A DNA stretch of 64,000 bases from Eubacteriaceae bacterium (GTDB lineage Bacteria > Bacillota > Clostridia > Lachnospirales > Lachnospiraceae). The position numbers and the translations under genes are program-made. This document shows positions 35,382 to 43,288 of this stretch, piece by piece (the first letter of the stretch is position 1; the number at the start of each line of letters is the position of its first letter). Location: positions 124,001 to 188,000 of the forward strand of contig CAJTDQ010000002.1 in the NCBI GenBank assembly GCA_910574895.1, given 5' to 3'. Below the pieces are notes generated by a model. The model did not search any database. It was given only the letters and a program-made list of their open reading frames with translations, and was not told the origin of the DNA.

Positions 35382-36311
35382 TTATGCTACTTTCTTTACC
35401 GAAAATCGTTTGCTGTGTATCTGGTTTAGGTAATCCTGATAGATTTCCGGCTGTTCCATTTTCAGTTTTTTGCTGTCTACTCTGTTCTGCACCGTCTCTA
35501 TCCATGAAACCCTGTAATGCTCTGTTTCTCCATAAGCTGCATCTTCCAGTTTCTGTTTTATTTTCTGGTCAATGGATGCTTTTTCACTGGAGAGTTTGTC
35601 GATTAATTCTTCCAGTTCACTTCTGCGCTCCAGTTCCTCATCCAGTCCGTGAAGCTGTATGGTCTTTCCCTTATCTGTATGATAATAAGCATTCAGCAAT
35701 TCTGTATAGGCACTGCTTCCATCTGGTTCCGGGATATTGTCTTCTACGATGTGTCTCTGCCACCAGTTTTCTTCAATAGTGATTAAATTGGCAATAAGTT
35801 CCTCGTCTCTTTCTATTTTTCGGATAATGAATTCCTTTCCAAAGATTAACGCTGCAATATACCAGCAGTCATATCCTGATACTGCTAGATAATGCTGTAC
35901 CTGCATCTGATAGTGCATGGGTATTTTTCCATCGGACCATTTATCGGCAGAGTATGGAGATACGGTCTTGCATTCAAGCCCTGCTTTTTCTCCCACAATC
36001 AGGCGGTCAAAATCTGCAAGCATGACGGGATGTTCTTCATTCTGATAGATTGCATTTGCTCTGCGCACCTGTTTTCCTGTCCCTTCCGCAAACCGTTTTG
36101 CAACATAATCTTCCATGTCCCTGCCTTGGCGCATTGCCTCGTTGTCATAGTCGGATATTTCACTGCTCTTTTTGTCCAGATATATATGAAATGCAGATAC
36201 ATAGGGATTCATTCCCGTAATTGCACCTGCATCACTTCCACATATCCCCTGTTTTCTGTAAGAAAGCCATTCGGCTCTATTCAAACCCAAGGTAGATATC
36301 AATTTTTTCAT
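35382..36311 (-). CDS. YqaJ-type recombination exonuclease
   Basis: The start at 36311 (MKKLISTLGLNRAEWLSYRK) overlaps the previous gene's stop in ATGA, giving 309 residues. The N-terminal lambda-exonuclease/YqaJ domain shows GICGSDAGAITGMNPY, a DNEAMRQGRDMEDYVAKRF block, the catalytic Asp of MLADFDRLI and the Glu-x-Lys pair in GLECKTVSPY. It resects double-strand ends to produce the 3' overhangs used by RecT. The C-terminal third is a coiled-coil region. The gene pair with recT marks phage ancestry. Confidence 0.92.
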   Translation of the reverse strand: MKKLISTLGLNRAEWLSYRKQGICGSDAGAITGMNPYVSAFHIYLDKKSSEISDYDNEAMRQGRDMEDYVAKRFAEGTGKQVRRANAIYQNEEHPVMLADFDRLIVGEKAGLECKTVSPYSADKWSDGKIPMHYQMQVQHYLAVSGYDCWYIAALIFGKEFIIRKIERDEELIANLITIEENWWQRHIVEDNIPEPDGSSAYTELLNAYYHTDKGKTIQLHGLDEELERRSELEELIDKLSSEKASIDQKIKQKLEDAAYGETEHYRVSWIETVQNRVDSKKLKMEQPEIYQDYLNQIHSKRFSVKKVA

Positions 36312-36646
36312 GCTGCATTGTTCTCCTTTCCGTTCTCTCTGCATAATTCTCTTATGGTTTCGCCAATGCTCTGTCCCAGTTCTTCGTAACTCCCATCTTC
36401 TGTCTCTAGCCACATGGCGTAGATATAGGACAAAAGGTTTGGAAATACGAGAAGTATCATCAATACTTCCTCCTCCATATCTATGCTCATGTCTACAAGC
36501 TGTTCATAAATGTTGATGGTGCTGTCAATTCTGTAGGCATTGTTGTAAATTTCCTCTGGATTTTTTCTTAAGGTACACCGCCGAAATTTTTCTAGTTCCA
36601 TGCTGATTTTTCCACAGAATAATTCCTGTAATTCTTCCTGTTTCAT
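36308..36646 (-). CDS. Small hypothetical protein in recombination operon
   Basis: This 112-residue protein (MKQEELQELFCGKISMELEKF...) is helical and acidic, with no motif I recognise. It overlaps the YqaJ gene by four bases and is eight bases downstream of the DUF932 gene, so it belongs to the recombination operon. The reading frame is supported by tight spacing and a GGAGGG site at 36653. Short helical proteins of this kind are common partners of element RecT operons but their job is unknown. Confidence 0.7.
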   Translation of the reverse strand: MKQEELQELFCGKISMELEKFRRCTLRKNPEEIYNNAYRIDSTINIYEQLVDMSIDMEEEVLMILLVFPNLLSYIYAMWLETEDGSYEELGQSIGETIRELCRENGKENNAA

Positions 36647-36654
36647 TTTCCCTC

Positions 36655-37587
36655 CTATGCTGCATTTACAATCTGGTATGCCCTGTCTATGAGCGGATTT
36701 CCTTCCACAGTTCTTGCAAACAGGTTTTCTTTGTAACTGGCTGTCCTTCTCAATGGCTCAGCATGGGTTGCAAAGTCGGATACTGCATTGATGAACCGGT
36801 AGGCATTTCTTCCCACATCCTGTAAATCCGGCGCATCAAAGTATCTGATTTTCATATCCTCCTGTAGTTTCTTTATGTTTCTTGCCTGCTGTGGTGTGGA
36901 GTTCTCTTCGACCGGCAGAAGCATTTCGATATATTCCATAACTTTGCTGTCACTGATTTTTTTCATTCTTAAGGTTTCAAACTCTTTTCCAAGAGAATCC
37001 ATGTATTTCTCTGCCATAAATAACGTATCTTTTGCTTCTTCCATTTTTCCCATGATGTCTCCTGTATGTATCATAGACCATGACCTTTTTGCTGTTGTAA
37101 GGGCAAGGTTTAAGGTGTTGTTACACACCACTCTTATTGGTGTCAGTGCCACTTTGATTGCTCCGGAACCGTCATGGGTGTTGGAGAATAACAGATACGG
37201 GCTGATTCTCTCCCCGGAGATAATGTACTCATGGGGAAGATGTGCCAACAGCCAGACTTTTTTTCCTCCCTGTAAGGAACCTGCTGTCTCATAGCGTACC
37301 CCCTCTCCTAGTAATTCATCGGTAAAGGCAAAGGCTTCTTCGTTCTGGATAACTTTGTATCTGTCCGTAACTACGCCTAATACTTTTCTGTCACTGTCAC
37401 GGACATTTACCTTGTATCCTTCTACAAGTTCCTCGTTCTCCGTATAAATCGGTTCCTGTAAAACTCTCCAGTCAAGTCCTGCAAGGCTTAACGCTTCCTT
37501 TGATGATGGTGCTTCCATCACTTTTGTTCCCAGTCCATGCCAGGGTGTCTCCCTGACATAAAACATGCTTTCTACATTTGCTGCCAT
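36655..37587 (-). CDS. DUF932 phage/plasmid-like protein
   Basis: This 310-residue protein fits DUF932 (phage/plasmid-like TIGR03299 group): it opens with MAANVESMFYVRETPWHGLGTKV and has VVTDRYKVIQNEEAF, LFSNTHDGSGAIKVALTPIRVVCNNTLNLAL and a late RNAYRFINAVSDFA. Members occur in phages and integrative elements and are often next to RecT/YqaJ-type genes; their function is not established. It is the first gene of the four- or five-gene recombination operon, with AGGAGG before the ATG at 37587. Confidence 0.9.
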   Translation of the reverse strand: MAANVESMFYVRETPWHGLGTKVMEAPSSKEALSLAGLDWRVLQEPIYTENEELVEGYKVNVRDSDRKVLGVVTDRYKVIQNEEAFAFTDELLGEGVRYETAGSLQGGKKVWLLAHLPHEYIISGERISPYLLFSNTHDGSGAIKVALTPIRVVCNNTLNLALTTAKRSWSMIHTGDIMGKMEEAKDTLFMAEKYMDSLGKEFETLRMKKISDSKVMEYIEMLLPVEENSTPQQARNIKKLQEDMKIRYFDAPDLQDVGRNAYRFINAVSDFATHAEPLRRTASYKENLFARTVEGNPLIDRAYQIVNAA

Positions 37588-37653
37588 AAATATTTTCCTC
37601 CTTTATATTTTTTGATTTTTATGGTTCTCCGTTTTTTGTTTCTGCTTTCTTTT

Positions 37654-37737
37654 TTATGCCGAATCATCATTGTCTTTTGTGATTTCTCTGATGATGACTA
37701 CGGCACAGCTGAATAGTGTCAGTAACCACTTTCCCAT
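37654..37737 (-). CDS. Possible 27-residue hydrophobic peptide
   Basis: ATG at 37737 with AAGGAGG upstream opens a 27-codon frame, MGKWLLTLFSCAVVIIREI then a charged tail ending NDDSA. It has one hydrophobic segment and a charged tail, as in small membrane peptides or type I toxins. A perfect hairpin (37772-37799) lies in its 5' leader. It is upstream of the DUF932 gene. Too short for certainty; the good ribosome site and layout are the evidence. Confidence 0.4.
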   Translation of the reverse strand: MGKWLLTLFSCAVVIIREITKDNDDSA

Positions 37738-37771
37738 TGGGGCTGCCTCCTTTCTGTGTGACAAATGAAAT

Positions 37772-37799
37772 AGAGCAGAATCCAAACGGATTCTGCTCT
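37772..37799 (-). terminator. Perfect hairpin upstream of the small peptide
   Basis: AGAGCAGAATCC (37772-37783) pairs with GGATTCTGCTCT (37788-37799), loop AAAC. The minus strand follows with ATTTCATTTG, a weak T tract. It may end upstream transcription or shield the leader of the small peptide. The rest of 37852-38029 holds no gene that I can see. Confidence 0.5.
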
Positions 37800-38029
37800 G
37801 GTGGGTTGGTTCATTGTGATAATATGTAATTGTTAAAATGTAATCTTGCATGATACTGTATAGAACTTTCTAAATACAACGAATTTTTGTTATTTTATAG
37901 TGACTGTTGCTTGCTATCATATATAGCAAACTTTGCTCCCACAGATAAAATTATTCTGATACTCAAAATTTTAAACAGATAAACGATAAACTTCATACAA
38001 TGTTATTCACTTGTAATTTATTCCTTCCA

Positions 38030-38575
38030 CTATTCATAAATTTTTTCTAACAAAGCCGCTAATATTAGATCAGTTTGGGGTTCTCCATCTAAAGTTAAAC
38101 TGTCAATATAAAATTTTTCTTCTTCAGTATTTACTCGAAACTCAATCACTGCTTCTACATCCTCTTCCATATACTGGCATCTACCAGTAAAGATAACCCT
38201 ATCATATTTATCATTTATGCTTTCACAATCCCATTCAGCATCATCAAAAAAACTCTCAAAAGCTTCACCGCAAGTTTTGCTATTATAAACATCTGATTTC
38301 CCATTTTTTACAATATCAATAGATTCATCCGAAAAAACAGTTCCAATTATAGCCAAAACTACAACTGCGCAAATTACACTTATTGTGATTTTCCATCCCC
38401 TACTTAATTTTTTTCTTGGCGGTAATGTCGAGTAATTTTGATTGTTTTGCTCTAACATTTCATTTTCTCCATTACTTTCTCCTGCTTCGATATTTTTTTG
38501 TACAAGAGCTCCACCACATTCTGTACAAAATTTACTGTTTTCATTTACTTCTTTCCCACAATTTGGACACTTCAT
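38030..38575 (-). CDS. Zinc-ribbon membrane protein
   Basis: This 181-residue protein starts MKCPNCGKEVNENSKFCTECG, a zinc ribbon, followed by a linker and one membrane helix (ITISVICAVVVLAIIGTVF, about residues 68-90) and an extracytoplasmic domain. That layout is typical of zinc-ribbon-anchored proteins in Firmicutes. The outer domain (CGEAFESFFDDAEWDCESINDKYDRVIFTG) is not recognised. The gene lies with the lipoprotein and PH-like genes in a leftward cluster, suggesting a membrane function of the element cargo. Confidence 0.75.
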   Translation of the reverse strand: MKCPNCGKEVNENSKFCTECGGALVQKNIEAGESNGENEMLEQNNQNYSTLPPRKKLSRGWKITISVICAVVVLAIIGTVFSDESIDIVKNGKSDVYNSKTCGEAFESFFDDAEWDCESINDKYDRVIFTGRCQYMEEDVEAVIEFRVNTEEEKFYIDSLTLDGEPQTDLILAALLEKIYE

Positions 38576-38612
38576 CTTGTTCTCTCCTTTTTTTATAATA
38601 ACTTTTAACTGA

Positions 38613-39638
38613 TTAATCTAGTGCAATAATTACATCGGATTGAATATTAATTTCTCCAAATGAATCTGGTTCGGATAAAACTCCAAACACTTCACATTTA
38701 TCACCATTTACAGGATGACCAATTTCTGTGCCATTCATATTTATCATTTTAATGTCATCACATGAAACCGTATTAACCCCCTCATCTATTAAAAATACTT
38801 TTCCCATAGCGTTCGCATATACTTCCCCTTTGACAGCAATTCGAGTGCCAACATACGCTTCCTGATTTCTTTTAATATCAAGAATAGAAACCTCCTGATA
38901 ATCAGAAAGCGAATTATTATTTTCATCACCATCGTACTCTTCTTCAACTTCAATATAGTTATCTTTAGAAGCATCAATAACTTTATTCCAATCTGAAACA
39001 TCAATTCTGGCTTCCTCTTTTATTCTTTCATATCGTCCCCAATATCCACCTGTGCCTGATGTCACACTCAACGTTCCATCAGAATTTTTCATAAAGCACC
39101 ACATCGTTCCATTCAGGTTATCACCATCAATTTGACAATTAATTTCCTTTGTGTCGGCAAATTCATATGTAGCAGTATTCTCATCTTGAACAATTATTAT
39201 TTCATCTCCAGAACCTTTTGAAGACGTGTCTTTATATACTCCCGTCCACTCATTTACATCATTAGCCGTGCCACTGCGTACAAAAGCATTGATAATCTTT
39301 CCGGAATTGCTCATCATATAGCCTTCAATAATCATTTCTCCATTTGATATATTTCCATTATTAACAATTGTAAGATATGAATATTCTTCAACTACTTCAC
39401 CAACGCTATTTACAATTTGTCCCTTATCATTTCCATACAGTAATTCTTTTTCAACATCTACTTCAAATTGCTGATAACTATTCGTTGTTTTTTCTTTTTT
39501 TAATATACTACTATTTAAATTTGTTGTTTCTTCTAATATATTAGTGTTAAATCCTGCTGCTTCTTTTTTATTATCACAGCCAACAAAAGATAATGTTACT
39601 AATAGAATGGCAAAATATATAATTGATTTATATTTCAT
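38613..39638 (-). CDS. Lipoprotein of unknown function
   Basis: The N-terminus MKYKSIIYFAILLVTLSFVGCDNKK is a lipoprotein signal with a VGC lipobox, so the protein is anchored outside the membrane. It is 341 residues long. The C-terminal 80 residues (RNQEAYVGTRIAVKGEVYANAMGKVFL...CEVFGVLSEP) resemble a small OB-like domain also seen in other Clostridial lipoproteins. It is not recognised as a known enzyme or binding protein. It sits in the cluster of zinc-ribbon and PH-like membrane proteins, divergent from an XRE regulator beyond the next gene. Confidence 0.72.
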   Translation of the reverse strand: MKYKSIIYFAILLVTLSFVGCDNKKEAAGFNTNILEETTNLNSSILKKEKTTNSYQQFEVDVEKELLYGNDKGQIVNSVGEVVEEYSYLTIVNNGNISNGEMIIEGYMMSNSGKIINAFVRSGTANDVNEWTGVYKDTSSKGSGDEIIIVQDENTATYEFADTKEINCQIDGDNLNGTMWCFMKNSDGTLSVTSGTGGYWGRYERIKEEARIDVSDWNKVIDASKDNYIEVEEEYDGDENNNSLSDYQEVSILDIKRNQEAYVGTRIAVKGEVYANAMGKVFLIDEGVNTVSCDDIKMINMNGTEIGHPVNGDKCEVFGVLSEPDSFGEINIQSDVIIALD

Positions 39639-39700
39639 TAATTATCACTCCTTCACTTTTGCTTACATATTATTTATCCTAATTTTGCAATCACCTAATA

Positions 39701-40120
39701 TTATTTCAATTTTCCTTCGATTTCTTCAACATCCTCAACCTTTGAATAAGGAATATATATATTACGACCTCCCTTAAAAGTTATAATCATTGTCTCAACT
39801 TTTTTTGTGCAAAAATAACTCAAAAACATTCCCAATATTCCCCCATAAACAAGTTCGAATGTACTAAATAGTCCTAATAATGCTACTAATCCAAAAATTC
39901 CTATTCTGATTTTAAAAGGCACACTCATAATTTTCTTACCACTATAAGAAATTGTTGCAATATTTTCTTTAGGTACCGCCCCTGTTGTTACCGATTCTTC
40001 TTTGGAAACATCTTCATATCCAGTAAGGTTAACATTATCACCTATAATTTCAATTCTAGAAGTATACTTTCTAATTCCATAATCTGCATTTACCTCAAAT
40101 AATTGTGTTGTTTTTTCCAT
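39701..40120 (-). CDS. Small membrane protein with PH-like domain (putative)
   Basis: The ATG at 40120 (MEKTTQLFEVNADYG) follows GGAGAAAATT and gives 139 residues. The sequence has an N-terminal beta-rich stretch (EIIGDNVNLTGYEDVS), two hydrophobic segments (IGIFGLVALLGLFSTFELVYG and the next) and a beta-rich C-terminus (METMIITFKGGRNIYIPYSK-like). That pattern resembles bacterial PH-like membrane proteins. The gene lies in the zinc-ribbon/lipoprotein cluster, divergent from the XRE gene with an inverted repeat between. Function unknown. Confidence 0.6.
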   Translation of the reverse strand: MEKTTQLFEVNADYGIRKYTSRIEIIGDNVNLTGYEDVSKEESVTTGAVPKENIATISYSGKKIMSVPFKIRIGIFGLVALLGLFSTFELVYGGILGMFLSYFCTKKVETMIITFKGGRNIYIPYSKVEDVEEIEGKLK

Positions 40121-40142
40121 AATTTTCTCCTTCACTTATTAC

Positions 40143-40191
40143 TAATATTTATTTAGTTATGGATAATTATACTACAGCTAAATAAATATTA
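40143..40191. promoter_or_regulatory. Inverted repeat operator next to the XRE regulator
   Basis: TAATATTTATTTAG (40143-40156) and CTAAATAAATATTA (40178-40191) are perfect 14-bp complements spaced by 21 bases, one between the two divergent starts (40120 and 40227). This is the expected site of an XRE repressor regulating itself and the PH-like gene. Confidence 0.65.
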
Positions 40192-40226
40192 CAATTAGGT
40201 CAATTAAATTTATGAGGTAATTTATT

Positions 40227-40547
40227 ATGAAAAATATTGATTTTGATTCTATTGGAAAAAAGTTAAAAGAAATCCGAATTGCAAAAGGTCTTACTCAGGA
40301 ATATATTGCGAATGCTGTTGATGTAAATACCAGCCACATCAGTAACATAGAAAACGGCAGAGTAAAAATTTCTCTCACAACCCTTATCCTTGTTTGTAAT
40401 GCTTTAGGTACTACCGTTGACTATGTCCTTTCCAATGAATATGCAGACTCTTCTTCTGCAATTGATAATGCTATATTGACCGAGGTCCAGAAATGTAATT
40501 CTGATATGAAAGAACGTATCCTAAAAATCGTTCAGGCTTTACAGTAA
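40227..40547 (+). CDS. XRE-family transcriptional regulator
   Basis: This 106-residue protein has an N-terminal XRE helix-turn-helix (KKLKEIRIAKGLTQEYIANAVDVNTSHISNIENG) followed by a short helical tail. It is the only rightward gene of this part of the element and diverges from the leftward membrane protein cluster. The perfect inverted repeat in the shared promoter region (40143-40191) is a likely operator. It may repress the small membrane-protein cluster; no metalloprotease domain is attached. The start has a GAGGTAA site upstream. Confidence 0.88.
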   Translation: MKNIDFDSIGKKLKEIRIAKGLTQEYIANAVDVNTSHISNIENGRVKISLTTLILVCNALGTTVDYVLSNEYADSSSAIDNAILTEVQKCNSDMKERILKIVQALQ

Positions 40548-40585
40548 TTTGGGACTAAATAAACCAAAACAACTCACTTTTTTAC

Positions 40586-40846
40586 CTACGTATTTTCTGT
40601 AGGTTTCATATTTTCAAGACTTTCCATAATGATTCCCACTCCATATTTAAACCCAATCGTAAATCCTATCTCTTCTGCCTTACCTGACACCTCATATAAG
40701 ACATCCCGATATTGTTCAAACTCCTGAATGGTCATATTTCTTTTATTCTGCTTTAATAATTCGTCAATAAATTCATCCATTTTCCTCCCCTCCATTTGTG
40801 TATTCTTTGATGGATATACAATATTTTTATAGATATCTTTTATCAT
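40586..40846 (-). CDS. DUF6809-like small protein
   Basis: This 86-residue protein (MIKDIYKNIVYPSKNTQ... with ELLKQNKRNMTIQEFEQYRDVL and GFTIGFKYGVGIIMESL) fits a small family often seen in Clostridial mobile elements (DUF6809-like). A start at 40780 (MDEFIDELL) also has a GGAGG site, so the true start is uncertain; the longer one has its own AGGAGGTAG site. The role is unknown. It lies between the XRE gene and an AT-rich gap. Confidence 0.65.
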   Translation of the reverse strand: MIKDIYKNIVYPSKNTQMEGRKMDEFIDELLKQNKRNMTIQEFEQYRDVLYEVSGKAEEIGFTIGFKYGVGIIMESLENMKPTENT

Positions 40847-41453
40847 CTGCTACCTCCCTCTGTTTTTATTTTTTAAATAATGCAATATATTCCCAGACAA
40901 AAATAGAGACAGGAAATTAATCCTGCCTCACTCATTTTAATAATATATCGTTGTAGTTTTCTATTTTTATCGTTCTTTCTTCCTCTGCCCTCATCAACAC
41001 AGATTTTCAAAACCATTCCGTCTCTTCATCAAATCTATTCAAAATATCTCTACTATTTTTCTCTTTCCGAACTTTCAGTCAAAAATCGCAAGCATTAAAA
41101 TACATAGTTGTCTAATTTTATGATTTCTCAATATACTTATTTGTCTCTTTAAACTATCTACTAATAAATTATTCATTTTCTTTCTTGTTTTGCTCCACAT
41201 ATTAATTTGATTCTTTCTTTTGTATTTTTAGGGACAAAATAAGAGCAAAATACTATGCCCTGTCTCTTTCACGTTGATAATATATTATTTTTTTCATGAT
41301 TTATTTTTCGCGGATACCATTTCAGAGCATATACCACAATCTGATAGCAAGCATGTTTAAATCCTATTACTTTTTTCTTTATATCTTACAGAAATAGCAA
41401 AATAACCACTATAAAACTTTATAGTGCTCTCCCTAATTAACAACTCATGTATC
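40847..41453. other. 607-bp stretch without a convincing gene
   Basis: No frame with a ribosome site or recognisable product was found on either strand. There are two minus-strand hairpin candidates: GAGACAGGA/TCCTGCCTC at about 40909-40930 and AGGGCA/TGTCCCT around 41231-41265, both followed by T-rich sequence and sharing the octamer GAGACAGG. A terminator after the DUF6602-like gene lies at 41407-41426. The stretch may hold a small RNA or remnant cargo; nothing more is visible. Confidence 0.4.
41407..41426 (-). terminator. Terminator after the DUF6602-like gene
   Basis: CACTATAAA (41407-41415) pairs with TTTATAGTG (41418-41426), followed on the minus strand by GTTATTTTGC. The DUF6602-like stop is at 41454. 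Confidence 0.55.
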
Positions 41454-42317
41454 TTAACGCATTGATTTTACCTCTATACTGCCTAATTCCAAATCATAAT
41501 TTCTACCAGATGGAAACCCTGTGAACCCCGGTCTTGATATTGTATTTCTCGTATTATCATAGTATACGCTCAACAATCCTGTAAGTAAAAAATGAAAACC
41601 TAAATGCATTTCTTCTGGTTTATGAGTAAAAGATATATACTCAGCACTGTTATTATTCTTAGGTCTTTTTTTAAATATACTCCAACTATTAAGTGAAGCA
41701 ATATATCCCACTAAATCATCAAAGCTATCTTCCTTTGTATAAGTTTCTTGAAGTCTATCAAAAATCCATTGTTCAGTAGTTTCTTTCTTTTTTTCAAACG
41801 AATCCATCGAAACTAATGCTAAAAATGGTCCTCTTACTAGTTCTTTTTTATCATTAATGCAACGACATAATTTAGAGGCCTTTCGTAATGCATCTATCTC
41901 ATGAACAATATCCCTTTCATATAATTTTTTCTTTACGGAAATAATACCTATTACTCCTTCAGGTGGAACAATGACACTTTCCCCAAATCTTTGAAAAATA
42001 GGATATTGTGCACTATTATAAACCAATATATCTAATTGCGTAGAATGTCTATCTGCTTCATTCTTTCTGCTTTTATTATTTAGTCCCGTTTTTACAGCTG
42101 GACGTAGAATAAATCCAGTTAGCACTTCTAACTCTTTTGGTAAATACCGCTTTAAATATTCTCTAATTAACGTTTCAACATACCTACCATCTTCACCATT
42201 ATGATCCGCTCCATTTCTATCTTCCGCCGGAATCAATATCTGAAATTGCTTGTATGTATCTAACATAGCCTGCATTTCATTTGACCAATAATTTTGAATT
42301 CTTTTACCATCCATCAT
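41454..42317 (-). CDS. DUF6602-like, PD-(D/E)xK-type protein, TIR operon third gene
   Basis: This 287-residue protein has the core of a restriction-like fold: STQLDILVYNSAQYPIF (the Asp strand) followed by VIVPPEGVIGIISVKKKLY. It matches the DUF6602 family as I remember it. The usual Glu-x-Lys of the active site reads Ser-Val-Lys (ISVKK), so catalysis may be lost or use the Glu of PPEG. The start overlaps the HNH-like gene's stop (42314-42317), so the two are translationally coupled. Two consecutive ATG are possible starts. Together with the TIR gene this forms a candidate defence operon. Confidence 0.65.
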   Translation of the reverse strand: MMDGKRIQNYWSNEMQAMLDTYKQFQILIPAEDRNGADHNGEDGRYVETLIREYLKRYLPKELEVLTGFILRPAVKTGLNNKSRKNEADRHSTQLDILVYNSAQYPIFQRFGESVIVPPEGVIGIISVKKKLYERDIVHEIDALRKASKLCRCINDKKELVRGPFLALVSMDSFEKKKETTEQWIFDRLQETYTKEDSFDDLVGYIASLNSWSIFKKRPKNNNSAEYISFTHKPEEMHLGFHFLLTGLLSVYYDNTRNTISRPGFTGFPSGRNYDLELGSIEVKSMR

Positions 42318-43189
42318 AACTTCTCCATTATCTCTATATCACTTTGCATATCCTTATATATATCATATTTTTTTATATCTTCCCCAACTGCTTTTATTTT
42401 CTGCATAATTTTCTTTTTTTGCAAATCACTCATATTATTCATTTGCTCTTCTGCTAAACTCATCCAATATGAAAACTCATTGCCGACAACACTCGTCATC
42501 CTTTGATTCTCTGCACGGATATTTCCTATTCCATTCTTTATCCGAGTATTTATCCATTGCTCTTTTTCAGATTTATGATAAAATGTCACAAGTACAATTC
42601 CCATTAAATTTGATATGGTAAAATATGTATTTCCACAGCAATGTGTATAAGACGTAACCGACCTATTAACAGTTACATGCGGTTGTCTTAAAAACTCATC
42701 TGCATTTTGACCTGTAACATTTTTAATTCTATCAAAAAAGAAAATATGATGCTCTATATTCTCAATATCATTTCGTTTCCTTCTCAGGTAAGATTTCAAA
42801 ACACTTTCTGACTTTATTAAGCATTCCAATGCATCAATTGTAATTTCGTCTCCTGTTACAAAGTTTATTATATCCAAATATAAACTTCTCCAACTTAAAG
42901 AAGAAATAAAGTAATGTAGGTGTTCATCATAATCAAAATTAACTTCTTCATTTTTCAGTCTAGGATAAAAAATATTATTAGCAAACCATCTTTCCGCAGC
43001 ACTAAATAATTCTTCACAATCATGGCATAACAAATAATGTTTTTCCAAATCCTGAATTATTTTATTCGGATTCTCATAGTTTCGTATATTCCCAATAGAA
43101 GTCCCTTTCAAATGTCTTCCTACAAACTTAGGAATAATATGACTGAGTTGTAATTCTGTCTCATTTTCACACAATGCACACTTTCCCAT
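42314..43189 (-). CDS. HNH-like zinc-binding protein, TIR operon second gene
   Basis: This 291-residue protein opens MGKCALCENETELQLSHIIP, then LLCHDCEELF: Cys4, Cys7, His17, Cys55 and Cys58 form the zinc knuckle layout of HNH-type treble-clef proteins. The rest, about residues 75-290, is helical and unrecognised. It might be a nuclease or a zinc-stabilised recognition protein; the exact HNH catalytic set is not clear. It lies 99 bp downstream of the TIR gene and overlaps the DUF6602-like gene by four bases. The co-transcription with a TIR effector suggests phage defence. Confidence 0.65.
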   Translation of the reverse strand: MGKCALCENETELQLSHIIPKFVGRHLKGTSIGNIRNYENPNKIIQDLEKHYLLCHDCEELFSAAERWFANNIFYPRLKNEEVNFDYDEHLHYFISSLSWRSLYLDIINFVTGDEITIDALECLIKSESVLKSYLRRKRNDIENIEHHIFFFDRIKNVTGQNADEFLRQPHVTVNRSVTSYTHCCGNTYFTISNLMGIVLVTFYHKSEKEQWINTRIKNGIGNIRAENQRMTSVVGNEFSYWMSLAEEQMNNMSDLQKKKIMQKIKAVGEDIKKYDIYKDMQSDIEIMEKL

Positions 43190-43288
43190 ATATAACCCTC
43201 TCCCCTAATATGACTAATTCCAATCTTTATATCTCAAACTGCAAAATGATTTTTTCTCGAGTGACACATATTTATTATCTAAAATATT

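Noticed and set aside
37654-37851. A 65-codon frame starting at 37851
   Set aside because: Its first half crosses a perfect hairpin; only the last 27 codons have a ribosome site.
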